From Clostridium novyi NT (GTDB taxonomy: Bacteria; Bacillota; Clostridia; Clostridiales; Clostridiaceae): a stretch of 64,000 nucleotides of DNA. The notes under the pieces were generated by a model. It saw only the letters and a program-made list of their open reading frames with translations, was not told where the DNA came from and searched no databases. The stretch is taken from NCBI RefSeq assembly GCF_000014125.1, contig NC_008593.1:62001-126000 (forward strand). The letters run 5' to 3'. This document shows, piece after piece, positions 26,124 through 35,624 of this stretch (position 1 is its first letter; each line of letters begins with the position of its first letter). A program made the position numbers and the translations under genes.

Positions 26124-26950
26124 TGAAACAAGGACTTTTAAAGAAAATTGGTTGGAACATACTATCTATTTTTGTAGCAATTATATTTTTGGCACCTCTT
26201 TATATAGCTTTTACGAATTCATTTAAAACACAAAAGGGGTTATATCTTAATGTTTTAGGATTACCTAAAGGAGATACATTTACTTTAGATAATTATATTC
26301 GAGCATTTGAAGATTTGAATTTTTTTCATTCATTTTTGAACTCTTTTTTAATCACAACAATAAGTACGGTTTTAATTGTAATATTTTCTTCAATGGCAGC
26401 TTGGATGCTTGTCAGATCTAAAACAAAATTAAGCAAATTCTTGTTTTTCTTATTTGCAGCAGCAATGCTTATACCATTTCAATCTGTAATGTTACCACTC
26501 ATAAATATAATGGGAAAATTAAATTTATTAAATCCTGTAGGATTAGTATTTATGTATCTAGGATTTGGTTCAAGTTTATCAATAATTATGTATCATGGGT
26601 TTATTAAAAATATACCACTTGAGTTAGAAGAAGCAGCTATTATTGATGGTTGTAATAAATTTCAAGTGTTTTGGATAATAGTTTTTCCTTTATTAAAACC
26701 AATAACAGTGACAGTTAGCATACTAAACGCAATGTGGATATGGAATGATTTCTTATTACCACAACTTGTTATAAACAAACCAGAGTGGCAAACGCTTCCT
26801 CTAAAAATGTTTTATTTCTTTGGAGAGTATTCAAAGAAGTGGAATTTAGCACTTGCGGGACTTGTACTTGCTATGATTCCAATAATAGTATTCTATTTCT
26901 TTGCACAAAAACACATAGTAAAAGGTGTTACACAAGGTTCTATAAAATAG
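26123..26950 (+). CDS. ABC sugar permease, MalG/UgpE type
   Basis: A 275-residue six-helix permease, second membrane subunit of the importer. The EAA loop is LEEAAIIDGCNKFQVFWIIV (about 170-189). The C-terminal VKGVTQGSIK is the conserved MalG-type tail, which in E. coli reaches the ATPase interface. The ATG overlaps the preceding stop by one base, so equal production with the MalF-like subunit is expected. Confidence 0.92.
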   Translation: MKQGLLKKIGWNILSIFVAIIFLAPLYIAFTNSFKTQKGLYLNVLGLPKGDTFTLDNYIRAFEDLNFFHSFLNSFLITTISTVLIVIFSSMAAWMLVRSKTKLSKFLFFLFAAAMLIPFQSVMLPLINIMGKLNLLNPVGLVFMYLGFGSSLSIIMYHGFIKNIPLELEEAAIIDGCNKFQVFWIIVFPLLKPITVTVSILNAMWIWNDFLLPQLVINKPEWQTLPLKMFYFFGEYSKKWNLALAGLVLAMIPIIVFYFFAQKHIVKGVTQGSIK

Positions 26951-26968
26951 ATAGCTGGAGGGGATTGC

Positions 26969-29119
26969 GTGAAGGTTTTTAAAATAGATAATAAGGTGAA
27001 AAAATATAGGTTCGGAGAACCTTTTAATACTGAAACTGTATTAGTAGAGGGAACAGAAATAATGGAGGAACCATTAGAATTTTTAAGTATAAATAAGAAT
27101 GAAAGTATAGTACTTAGCTATAACTTAGATAAAGAAGATATAGTTCTGGGACTTGGAGAAAATCAAAGAGGAATAAACAAAAGGGGAGGGATATATGAGT
27201 CGTTTTGCACAGATGATCCTTTTCATACAGAAGATAAAAAGTCTTTATATGGAGCTCACAATTTTTTAGTAGTAGATGGAAAAGAAGCCTTTGGAGTATT
27301 TGTTGATTTCCCAGGAAAGGTGATTTTTGATGTTGGATATTCTAATAAAAATAAGTTGAGTATAATAATTGAAAATATTAATTTAGATTTATATATAATA
27401 AAGGGCAATTCTATAAAGGAGATAGTTAAGAATTTTTTAAATTTGATTGGAGATAGCTATGTTCCTCCTAAATGGGCTTTTGGATATCAGCAATCAAGAT
27501 GGAGTTATAAAGATAAAAATGAAATTAATGAAGTTGCAAATAACTTTATAGAAAATAAAATACCATGTGATGCAATCTATTTGGACATAGATTATATGGA
27601 GAGATTTAAGGATTTTACAATAGATAATAATGCGTTTCCTAACTTTAAAAAATTTACACAAGAGATGAAGAAAAAAGGTTTTAGACTTATACCAATTATA
27701 GATGCAGGTGTAAAAATTGAAGATGGATATGACATTTATGAGGAAGGTATTAAAAACAACTATTTCTGCAAGGATGAAAATGATGAGCCATTTTTAGTTG
27801 CAGTGTGGCCTGGAAAATGCCATTTCCCAGATTTTTTAAATAAAGATGCAAGAGATTGGTTTGGACTTAAATATAAAATTTTAACAGATTTAGGTATTGA
27901 GGGGTTTTGGAATGATATGAACGAACCTGCAATATTTTATACAGATAGGGGACTTAAAGAAGCAATTGACTTTGCAAAAGAGTCAGAAGGAAAAAATCTA
28001 GATATTAATTCTCATTTTGAATTACAAGATAAGTTTAAGGGTATGTCAAATAATTTATTAGATTATAAGAGCTTCTACCACAACATAGATGGAAATAAGG
28101 TAAACCACTACCAGGTTCATAATTTATTTGGGTATAACATGACCAAAAGTGCCAGTGAAGGACTTAAAAAGATAGATAAAAATAAGAGATATTTATTATT
28201 TTCAAGATCTTCCTATATAGGAATGCATAGATATTCTGGAATATGGACAGGAGATAACTGTTCTTGGTGGCAACATATATTATTAAATATAAAAATGATG
28301 CCTTCATTAAATATGTGTGGATTTTTATATATAGGTGGGGATACAGGCGGTTTTGGAAGTAATTCTAATGCTGAACTTATAATAAGATGGACACAATTTA
28401 GTATATTTACTCCTCTTTTTAGAAATCATTCAGCAAGGGGAACAAGAAAACAAGAACCTTTTGCTTTCGATAGAGATACTACAGAAATTATGAGAAATAC
28501 AATAGAACTTAGATATGCTCTAATACCATATATTTATTCTGAATACATGAAAGCTGTTATAAATAAAGAGGTGTATTTTTCTCCAATTATGTTTGAATAT
28601 GATGATGAAATGTCAAGAAGAGTGGAAGATCAGCTTTTAGTAGGAAAATCATTGATGGTTGCACCTATATATGAAGAGAATGCTAAGGGGAGATATATAT
28701 ACTTGCCAGAAGATATGCTTTTATGGAAAGCGAAAAATTATAAAGAAAAAAATTATGAGGTAGTTTCAAAGGGACATAGTTATATAGACATAGATATTGA
28801 TGAAGTACCTATTTTTATTAGAAAGAATAAGATGTTAGTTGTAGGGAATTCAGCACAAAATGTTGATTCTATTGATAATAGGCAGTTAACTGTAATAGCT
28901 TTTGTTGAAAAGAATGCTCACTATAAATACTATGATGATGATGGTATAACTTATGATTATAAAAAGGGTAAATATTTAGAATTAGATATTAATATAACAA
29001 AGAATGAAAAGGATTATGACATAACAGTTAATGAAAATAAAGTTAATAATATACAAGAAATTAAATTTGAAATATTGAATACGCAAGGTGAAGTCTATTT
29101 AAAAACAATAAATTTGTAA
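26969..29119 (+). CDS. glycoside hydrolase family 31 alpha-glucosidase
   Basis: A 716-residue GH31 enzyme. The catalytic nucleophile is Asp316 in GFWNDMNEPA, and the acid/base Asp429 lies in GIWTGDNCSWW. Family motifs such as WAFGYQQSRWSY and FRNHSARGTRKQEPF are also clear. No signal peptide is present, so it works in the cytoplasm on imported maltodextrins, releasing glucose from non-reducing ends; other alpha-linked glucans are possible. The GTG start at 26969 follows GGAGGGGATT. It lies 18 bases after the MalG-like gene. Confidence 0.93.
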   Translation: MKVFKIDNKVKKYRFGEPFNTETVLVEGTEIMEEPLEFLSINKNESIVLSYNLDKEDIVLGLGENQRGINKRGGIYESFCTDDPFHTEDKKSLYGAHNFLVVDGKEAFGVFVDFPGKVIFDVGYSNKNKLSIIIENINLDLYIIKGNSIKEIVKNFLNLIGDSYVPPKWAFGYQQSRWSYKDKNEINEVANNFIENKIPCDAIYLDIDYMERFKDFTIDNNAFPNFKKFTQEMKKKGFRLIPIIDAGVKIEDGYDIYEEGIKNNYFCKDENDEPFLVAVWPGKCHFPDFLNKDARDWFGLKYKILTDLGIEGFWNDMNEPAIFYTDRGLKEAIDFAKESEGKNLDINSHFELQDKFKGMSNNLLDYKSFYHNIDGNKVNHYQVHNLFGYNMTKSASEGLKKIDKNKRYLLFSRSSYIGMHRYSGIWTGDNCSWWQHILLNIKMMPSLNMCGFLYIGGDTGGFGSNSNAELIIRWTQFSIFTPLFRNHSARGTRKQEPFAFDRDTTEIMRNTIELRYALIPYIYSEYMKAVINKEVYFSPIMFEYDDEMSRRVEDQLLVGKSLMVAPIYEENAKGRYIYLPEDMLLWKAKNYKEKNYEVVSKGHSYIDIDIDEVPIFIRKNKMLVVGNSAQNVDSIDNRQLTVIAFVEKNAHYKYYDDDGITYDYKKGKYLELDINITKNEKDYDITVNENKVNNIQEIKFEILNTQGEVYLKTINL

Positions 29120-29137
29120 CAAGAAAGGAGAGGAGTT

Positions 29138-30616
29138 ATGTTTGAGAGAAGCAGTGGAATTTTAATGCATATTACTTCTTTGCCTAGTCCCTATGGAATA
29201 GGGACTTTAGGAAAAGAAGCCTATAGATTTGTAGACTTCTTAGTTAAAGCGGGACAAAAATATTGGCAAGTTTTGCCCTTAGGACCTACTGGATATGGAG
29301 ATTCTCCCTATCAATCATTTTCAGCTTTTGCAGGAAATCCATATCTTATAGATTTAGATTTGCTATGCAAAGAAGGACTATTAGAAGTTAATGATTATAA
29401 ATATATAAATTTTGGGTATAACTGTGAAGAAGTAGACTTTCAAAAAATAGCAGAAAATAAAATGCCTATATTAAAAATGGCTTTTAAAAATTTAAAAGAT
29501 AAATATAGAGATGAGTTACAACAATTTAAAGAAGAAAATGATGAATGGATAGAAGACTATGCTTTATATATGGCGTTAAAAGTAAAAAATAATTTAAAGT
29601 CGTGGCAACTATGGGACAAGGATATAAAACTTAGAAAAAAGGATGCCTTAAATAAGGCGAAAAAAGAGCTTAAAGATGATATAGATTATAATATATTTTT
29701 ACAGTTTATGTTTTATAAGCAGTGGAACAATTTGAAAGAATATGCTAATAAAAATGGAATCAAGATAATTGGAGACATACCAATTTATGTTGCAGAAGAT
29801 AGTGCAGATACATGGGCAAGTAGTGAACTATTTTTATTAGATAAAGATAAAAGACCAATAGTTGTATCCGGCTGTCCCCCAGACGGATTTTCTGAAACTG
29901 GACAGCTTTGGGGAAATCCAATATATAATTGGAAGTATTTAGAGGAGACAAATTACAGTTGGTGGGTAAAAAGAATAAAAGCTAATAGTAAACTTTATGA
30001 TGTAACTAGAATAGATCATTTTAGAGGGTTTGAATCATATTGGCAAGTTCCTTACGGAGAAGAAACCGCTATAAATGGTGAATGGGTCAAAGGTCCTGCT
30101 ATGAAATTATTTAATGTTATAAAAAAAGAACTGGGTGATGTAGATATAATAGCTGAAGACTTAGGATATTTAACAGATGAGGTTAGGAAATTTAGAGAAG
30201 ATAGTGGATATCCTGGTATGAAGGTATTAGAGTTTGCTTTTGATGCTAGAGAGGAAAGTGATTATCTTCCACATAATTATGATAAAGATTGTGTAGTTTA
30301 TACAGGTACACATGATAATGATACTGTAAATGGATGGTTTGAAAACGCTAATAAAAGTGATGTGGATTTTGCTATAAAATATTTAAAACTTACTAAGGAA
30401 GAAGGATATAACTGGGGATTTATAAGAGGAGCTTTAAGTTCAGTAGCTTCCCTTGCTATTGCACAATTTCAAGATTATTTAGGACTTGGAACAGAAGCAA
30501 GAATGAATATTCCATCAACATTAGGTGGCAATTGGAGATGGAGAGCTAAAAAGAAAGATATAAACGGAGATTTGAGCAAGAAAATATGTGAAATTACCAA
30601 ACTGTATGGAAGGTAG
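29138..30616 (+). CDS. malQ: 4-alpha-glucanotransferase (MalQ, GH77)
   Basis: A 492-residue GH77 enzyme. Family motifs are SSGILMHITSLPSPYGIGTL at the N-terminus, PLGPTGYGDSPYQSFSAFAG, the nucleophile region TRIDHFRGFE, the acid/base region DIIAEDLG and the loop YTGTHDNDT. It moves maltosyl and longer units between chains (disproportionation), turning short maltodextrins into chains long enough for the phosphorylase encoded next. It is cytoplasmic. GAAAGGAGAGGAG precedes the ATG. The length is typical of the bacterial short form. Confidence 0.95.
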   Translation: MFERSSGILMHITSLPSPYGIGTLGKEAYRFVDFLVKAGQKYWQVLPLGPTGYGDSPYQSFSAFAGNPYLIDLDLLCKEGLLEVNDYKYINFGYNCEEVDFQKIAENKMPILKMAFKNLKDKYRDELQQFKEENDEWIEDYALYMALKVKNNLKSWQLWDKDIKLRKKDALNKAKKELKDDIDYNIFLQFMFYKQWNNLKEYANKNGIKIIGDIPIYVAEDSADTWASSELFLLDKDKRPIVVSGCPPDGFSETGQLWGNPIYNWKYLEETNYSWWVKRIKANSKLYDVTRIDHFRGFESYWQVPYGEETAINGEWVKGPAMKLFNVIKKELGDVDIIAEDLGYLTDEVRKFREDSGYPGMKVLEFAFDAREESDYLPHNYDKDCVVYTGTHDNDTVNGWFENANKSDVDFAIKYLKLTKEEGYNWGFIRGALSSVASLAIAQFQDYLGLGTEARMNIPSTLGGNWRWRAKKKDINGDLSKKICEITKLYGR

Positions 30617-30623
30617 GGATAAG

Positions 30624-32999
30624 ATGTTTAATTCTAAAGAACTAAAATCAACAATAGAGAAAATATTAAAAATTGATTATGGTAAATCATTAAACAAAGC
30701 AAAAGACTATGAAAAATACAATGCAGTTTGTAAAGCTATTATGGCAGAAATAGTTGATAGATGGGAAAAAACTCAATATAAATATGAAGAAGGAAAACAA
30801 GCAAGTTACTTTTCAGCAGAGTTTCTCATGGGAAGAGCATTGGGAAATAACTTAATAAATCTTGGGATTTATGATGAGGTTAAAGATGTATTAAAAGAAA
30901 TTAGTATAAATATAAATGATATAGAAGAAATAGAGGAAGATGCTGGTCTTGGAAATGGTGGACTTGGAAGACTTGCAGCATGCTTTATGGAATCATCGGC
31001 AACTAAAAATCTACCTGTAACAGGATATGGAATTAGATATAGTTATGGATTGTTTAAACAAAGATTTGTAGATGGATTTCAAGTAGAAGAAGTTGATAAC
31101 TGGTTAAAATATGGAGATCCCTGGTCAATTCGTAGAGATGAAGATACTATTATTGTAGAGTTTGATGATGAAAAAGTTAAAGCGGTGCCTTATGATACTC
31201 CTATTGTTGGATATAGAACAAAAAATATTAATACTTTAAGATTATTTAAGGCAGAACCTATAAATGAGTTCGATTTTGAGTTGTTTAACGATCAAAAGTA
31301 TAATAAAGCTGTTGAAGAAAAAAATAGAGCTGAGGATATTTCAAGGATACTTTATCCAAATGATTCTACTGAAGAAGGAAAGATATTAAGATTAAAACAA
31401 CAATACTTTTTTGTATCAGCGGGACTTCAAGATTTAGTTAAAAAATTCAAGAAAAATCATGGAAATAACTTTGAAAAGTTTAATGAATTTCACGCAATTC
31501 AACTTAATGATACTCACCCAGTAGTTGCAATACCAGAACTTATGAGAATATTTATAGACAATGAAGGGCTTGAATTTGATAAAGCATGGAATATTGCAAT
31601 CAATACTTTTGCTTATACAAATCATACTATTTTAAGAGAAGCACTAGAAGAGTGGGATGTTAAGTTATATAAAAAGTTATTACCAAGAATCTATGGAATA
31701 ATAGAGAAAATAGATAATAATTTTGTAAAAGAATTAAAAAAGAAAAAATACAAAGAAGAAAAAATAGATTCAATGAGAATTATATATAAAGATAAAATAA
31801 GAATGGCGTTTTTAGCTATACATGGTACTCATGCTACAAATGGAGTTGCAAAACTTCATACAGATATATTAAAACATCAAGAGTTAAAGGATTGGTATGA
31901 GTTATATCCAGAAAGATTTTTAAATAAAACTAATGGAATAACACCTAGAAGATGGTTAAAATTATGCAACATTCAACTATCAAATTTAATAACTGAGCTT
32001 TTGGGAAACGAAAATTGGATAGTGAATTTGGATGATTTAAAGGAATTAGAAAAATATATAGATGATGATGTGGTATTAAATAAAATTTTAGATATAAAGA
32101 AAGAGAAAAAAAAGGAACTTGCAAGGTATATTGAAAAACATGAAGGTGTTACAATAAATCCTGATTCAATATTTGATATTCAAATAAAGAGACTACATGA
32201 ATATAAAAGACAACTTTTAAATGCATTTGGAATTTTAGATTTATATTTTAAATTAAAAGAAAATCCAAAGCTTGATATAGTGCCAAGAACTTTTATATTT
32301 GGAGCAAAGGCAGCGCCAGGATATGTTAGAGCTAAAGCAATTATTAAATTTATAAATGAAATAGCAAAGCTTATAAATAATGATAGAGATATAAATGGAA
32401 AGATTAAAGTTGTATTTGTTCAAAACTATAGGGTTTCTTATGCAGAAAAACTATTCCCAGCAGCAGATATTTCAGAGCAAATATCAACAGCGGGCAAGGA
32501 AGCATCAGGAACTGGTAATATGAAGTTTATGTTAAATGGAACACCTACTCTTGGAACCTATGATGGAGCTAATGTTGAAATTGTAGAAGAAGCTGGAGAA
32601 GAAAATAACTTTATTTTTGGAGCAAGAGTTGAGGAATTAGAAAAAATTAAGGATTCTTATAATCCAAAGGACTACTATAAAAAAGATAAAAATTTAAAAA
32701 GAGTAGTAGATACACTAATAGATGGAACTTTTGATGATAATGGAACTGGTATGTTTAAAGAATTATATAGATCCTTATTGGAGGGGGCTAGTTGGCATAC
32801 TCCAGATAATTATTTTATATTTAAAGATTTTAATGACTATATAAATGCAAGGAACTTAATAGATAAAGATTATAGGGATAAACTTTCATGGGCAAAGAAA
32901 TGCCTTATAAATATAGCAAGCGCAGGTAAGTTCAGTAGTGATAGAACTATTAAAGAATATGCACAGGAGATATGGAATATAAAAGAGAAAAAAATATGA
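30624..32999 (+). CDS. glgP: glycogen/maltodextrin phosphorylase (GT35)
   Basis: A 791-residue GT35 phosphorylase. It splits alpha-1,4-glucan with phosphate to give glucose-1-phosphate. Signatures are SAEFLMGRALGNNL, DAGLGNGGLGRLAACFMES near the N-terminus, NDTHP, and the PLP site EASGTGNMKFMLNGT with Lys634. ATG 30624 is preferred because GGTAGGGA lies upstream; an earlier GTG at 30588 lies inside malQ. It closes the operon: import, trimming by GH31, chain rebuilding by MalQ, phosphorolysis here. Whether glycogen or maltodextrin is preferred is unclear; no glycogen-synthesis genes are in view. Its stop is followed at once by the 46-bp hairpin repeat. Confidence 0.95.
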   Translation: MFNSKELKSTIEKILKIDYGKSLNKAKDYEKYNAVCKAIMAEIVDRWEKTQYKYEEGKQASYFSAEFLMGRALGNNLINLGIYDEVKDVLKEISININDIEEIEEDAGLGNGGLGRLAACFMESSATKNLPVTGYGIRYSYGLFKQRFVDGFQVEEVDNWLKYGDPWSIRRDEDTIIVEFDDEKVKAVPYDTPIVGYRTKNINTLRLFKAEPINEFDFELFNDQKYNKAVEEKNRAEDISRILYPNDSTEEGKILRLKQQYFFVSAGLQDLVKKFKKNHGNNFEKFNEFHAIQLNDTHPVVAIPELMRIFIDNEGLEFDKAWNIAINTFAYTNHTILREALEEWDVKLYKKLLPRIYGIIEKIDNNFVKELKKKKYKEEKIDSMRIIYKDKIRMAFLAIHGTHATNGVAKLHTDILKHQELKDWYELYPERFLNKTNGITPRRWLKLCNIQLSNLITELLGNENWIVNLDDLKELEKYIDDDVVLNKILDIKKEKKKELARYIEKHEGVTINPDSIFDIQIKRLHEYKRQLLNAFGILDLYFKLKENPKLDIVPRTFIFGAKAAPGYVRAKAIIKFINEIAKLINNDRDINGKIKVVFVQNYRVSYAEKLFPAADISEQISTAGKEASGTGNMKFMLNGTPTLGTYDGANVEIVEEAGEENNFIFGARVEELEKIKDSYNPKDYYKKDKNLKRVVDTLIDGTFDDNGTGMFKELYRSLLEGASWHTPDNYFIFKDFNDYINARNLIDKDYRDKLSWAKKCLINIASAGKFSSDRTIKEYAQEIWNIKEKKI

Positions 33000-33045
33000 T
33001 ATAAAATAAACCTCATTCACTAAGTGAATGAGGTTTATTTTATTC
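33000..33045. repeat. left copy of 46-bp direct repeat containing a terminator hairpin
   Basis: Identical to 34656-34701. Inside is the perfect palindromic stem AAAATAAACCTCATTCAC.TAAG.TGAATGAGGTTTATTTT (written with breaks at the loop). It is the glgP terminator and the left target-site duplication of the insertion element. Confidence 0.9.
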
Positions 33046-33056
33046 AGATTGTTCAA

Positions 33057-33082
33057 AAAGCCCCCAACAATTGGGGGCTTTT
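33057..33082 (-). terminator. transposase terminator / left subterminal hairpin
   Basis: AAAAGCCCCC (33057-33066 region) pairs with GGGGGCTTTT across AACAATT. It lies just beyond the transposase stop on the minus strand. Confidence 0.75.
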
Positions 33083-33084
33083 GT

Positions 33085-34523
33085 TTACGCCAAAATTCTT
33101 TTATGCGATAGCATTCGAAAAATATTTATTATGTATGTTAATTTGGAATAAATTTGAATTAATGTACACAAAAAATAATGCGATAGCACCATGGCTATCT
33201 TTTTCATATTCTGAACTGCCGCTGTAAGTAAGCATTGTTCAGAAACATTTTTAATTCCTCGCATGCGACAATAACGTAGCCCATGTAATTCTTTTGAATC
33301 AGCAAAGCTACGCTCAATCTTTTCTTTACGTCGTTTGTAAATACTTTTACCTTTTTCTGTTTTAGTAAAGCTAAAAATTTGATCTTTATAGTCTTCCCAA
33401 ACATGACGACGTATAGTTCTATTAATGGATTTATCAGATGTTAAGCAATTATTTTTATATTTGCAATAAGCACAATGCTCCGCATTACTTAAATATTCTT
33501 TATAACCTTCCCTCGTAGTAGTTCTATATTTTAAAAAGCAATTATTAATACACACATATCCATCTAATTCTTTAACATACTGAAATCTATATTTTGTATA
33601 TTTTCCTTTAACATGGGGTCCTAAACGGAACCCAAAAACACCTTGATAATTTTTGTCTGAAATTTGTTTACAAATAGGATTCGTAGAATATCCGGCATCT
33701 GCTACTAAATATTTTGTATTAAAATTAAACTTTTCTATTTGAGTTTCTATTCTTTTAACATAAGGATCTACATCGTTTATATTCCCGGGAGTAACATGAA
33801 CGTCTGTTATAATATTATACTTTCCGTCAACAGTTCTATGATCTAAATAAAAAAAGCCTTTAGGTTTTCCATCTCTAACCATATATCCACTGTCTGGATC
33901 AGTTGTACTTACTTTTATTTCCTTAGTTTCAGCTATTTTAGTCTTTTTTTTTAGAGGCTTTTTATTATGATTAATTCTATTTTTATTAATGTCATTCTCT
34001 AATTCATCAAAGTATTCCTTTGTGGATTTAGTTATTTCTTTTTTAATAAATTTATGTTTATTAGCGTTAGCTTTTAAGTGAGTAGAATCAGTATATAGAA
34101 TTTTGCCATCAACCAAGTTTCTATTAATAGCTTGAAATACAATATTATCAAATATTTCTTGATGTATATTTGTATTACTAAATCTTTTTGTTCTATTCTG
34201 GCTTATAGTGGAATGACTGGTATTTTATCAGTAAGTCCATATCCTAAAAACCATCTGTAAGCTACATTTACCTGGATTTCTTTTACAAGCTGACGCTCTG
34301 AACGTATACCGAATAGGTATCCGATAAAAAGCATTTTAAATAATACAACTGGGTCTACTGAAGGTCTGCCATTATCAGGACAATATAAATCCTTAGTTAA
34401 ATCTCTTATAAATGAAAAATCTATGTATTTATCTATTTTTCTAAGTATATGATTTTCAGGTACTAAATTTTCTATATAAACTAGTTCTAATTGATTTTGT
34501 TTTCTTTCATTATTAGTAAGCAT
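33085..34523 (-). pseudogene. IS1182-type transposase, frameshifted
   Basis: The N-terminal part (from ATG 34523, with GGAGGAAAA upstream) reads through NGRPSVDPVVLFKMLFIGYL and ends early after [12 protein letters not shown]. The rest continues in another frame from [12 protein letters not shown] onward, through [11 protein letters not shown] (a DDE Asp), [10 protein letters not shown] (second Asp region), the cysteine cluster [10 protein letters not shown], and [13 protein letters not shown] (Glu region). The break is at 34215/34216, where the intact family reads KIPxHSTIS; one base is missing. Joined, the product would be about 480 residues, normal for the family. It is therefore probably inactive, unless the shift is bypassed or is a read error. 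Confidence 0.85.
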
Positions 34524-34655
34524 TTTTCCTCCGTAGGAGCCCTAACGGGCTAAAAGATTTATTGGTCTAAAATATATATTCTACATAAAAACTAAAAACC
34601 CTTTTTGTAATAAATGTAAAAAGGCTGTTGACAAATTATGTTTATCAACAGCCTG

Positions 34656-34701
34656 TATAAAATAAACCTCATTCACTAAGTGAATGAGGTTTATTTTATT
34701 C
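34656..34701. repeat. right copy of 46-bp direct repeat containing a terminator hairpin
   Basis: Identical to 33000-33045. It contains the stop codon of rplY (34696-34698 on the minus strand) and a complete terminator hairpin for that gene. Confidence 0.9.
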
Positions 34702-35280
34702 TTCTGTATCTTCACTAGAAGTTTTAACTGATTGATCTGTGCTATTAACAACAGCTACAAGAGCATCTGCTTCAGATAAAAGTCTAATGCCTTCAGGTAA
34801 TTTTATATCATGAACAAATATTTTATCGTCAAAATTCATAGTTGAAGCATCTATTACAATGTTCTCAGGTATTTCTTCAACCTTTCCTTGCATTTCTATT
34901 TCAGTTATGAAAGTTTCTAATATTAATTTTCTAGATTGTAAGCTTTCAATACCCGTAAATTCAACTGGTATAGTCATTTTTATAACTTCATTTTTGTTTA
35001 CGTTTTGAAAATCAACATGTATAACATTTCCGGATAAAGCATCATTTTGAATTTCTTTTATAACGCAATTTCTTATTTCATCGTTTAATTTTAATTTAAA
35101 AATAGAGCCTTTAGAATTCTCTTTAAGTAATCTCATTAACTTATTGTATGACACTTTTACAGGTATTGATTTTTCTAAATGTTCTCCATAAATTATGCAA
35201 GGAACCTCTCCGTTTCTTCTTATTTTGTTAGCGGTATCTGTTTTTTGTCTTTCGCTTATAGCAATTGCTGCTTGTGACAT
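34696..35280 (-). CDS. rplY: 50S ribosomal protein L25 / general stress protein Ctc
   Basis: A 194-residue long-form bL25 (Ctc type). The 5S-rRNA-binding N-terminal domain is recognisable from NKIRRNGEVPCIIYGEHLE to VIHVDFQNVNK. The TL5/Ctc C-terminal beta domain follows (TIPVEFTGIESLQSRKLILE; IPENIVIDASTMNFDDKIFV). It binds 5S rRNA in the large subunit; in B. subtilis Ctc is stress-induced and added to ribosomes. AAAGAGGGGTTTATT precedes the ATG. Its last codons lie in the right copy of the IS target duplication without any change to the reading frame that I can detect. Confidence 0.92.
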   Translation of the reverse strand: MSQAAIAISERQKTDTANKIRRNGEVPCIIYGEHLEKSIPVKVSYNKLMRLLKENSKGSIFKLKLNDEIRNCVIKEIQNDALSGNVIHVDFQNVNKNEVIKMTIPVEFTGIESLQSRKLILETFITEIEMQGKVEEIPENIVIDASTMNFDDKIFVHDIKLPEGIRLLSEADALVAVVNSTDQSVKTSSEDTEE

Positions 35281-35624
35281 AATAAACCCCTCTTTTCTTT
35301 TATTTTAATACAGTTATTAAATTTTTCTATATCAGTTTAGAAAAATGTCATATTATAGTGTGAAAAAACAAAGATTTTATCATATAAATAGTATTGATGA
35401 TGGATATGTGTATTAGTTTTTATTTTGACGTATATAGTTACATTCTAACTCAACAAGGAGGAAAACCCAACCAGTTACCTACTAAAAATACAAAAATTAA
35501 CCAATTGTTCACAAATGACTAAAATTATGATGTATTATAAGTTCATATAATATATAATAGTGTAAAATAATATGTTTATATAGTATGTGCTTATAAATAC
35601 TTAATATGACATGGAGGAGAGAGC
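35281..35624. other. divergent intergenic region between rplY and the sulfite-reductase-like gene
   Basis: About 344 AT-rich bases. It contains the rplY ribosome site, a TTGACG at 35425-35430 without a convincing -10 partner, and an AAGGAGG at 35455-35461 that has no start codon at usable distance. No open frame, hairpin or known riboswitch core is recognisable. Confidence 0.4.

Larger units (their letters stand above)
33046..34655 (-). mobile_element. IS1182-like insertion sequence (about 1.6 kb)
   Basis: A 1610-base element bounded by 46-bp direct repeats, carrying one frameshifted DDE transposase gene. The termini are imperfect inverted repeats: the left edge reads (C)AGATTGTTCAAAAA and the right edge, reversed, CAGGCTGTTGATAAA. 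Subterminal hairpins lie at each end (33057-33082 and 34622-34654). The first base is ambiguous by one position. As I recall, IS1182-family elements have variable and sometimes long target duplications and can favour palindromic targets, which fits. The element sits between the convergent glgP and rplY genes and disrupts neither. Confidence 0.85.

Noticed and set aside
33000..34701. Identical 46-bp palindromic sequences that might be taken for CRISPR repeats or a REP family
   Set aside because: Only two copies exist, separated by a complete insertion element with its own inverted ends; they are a target-site duplication of a terminator.
35455..35461. Perfect AAGGAGG ribosome-binding sequence between rplY and the sulfite-reductase-like gene
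   Set aside because: No ATG, GTG or TTG follows at usable distance with an open frame, so no small gene is supported.
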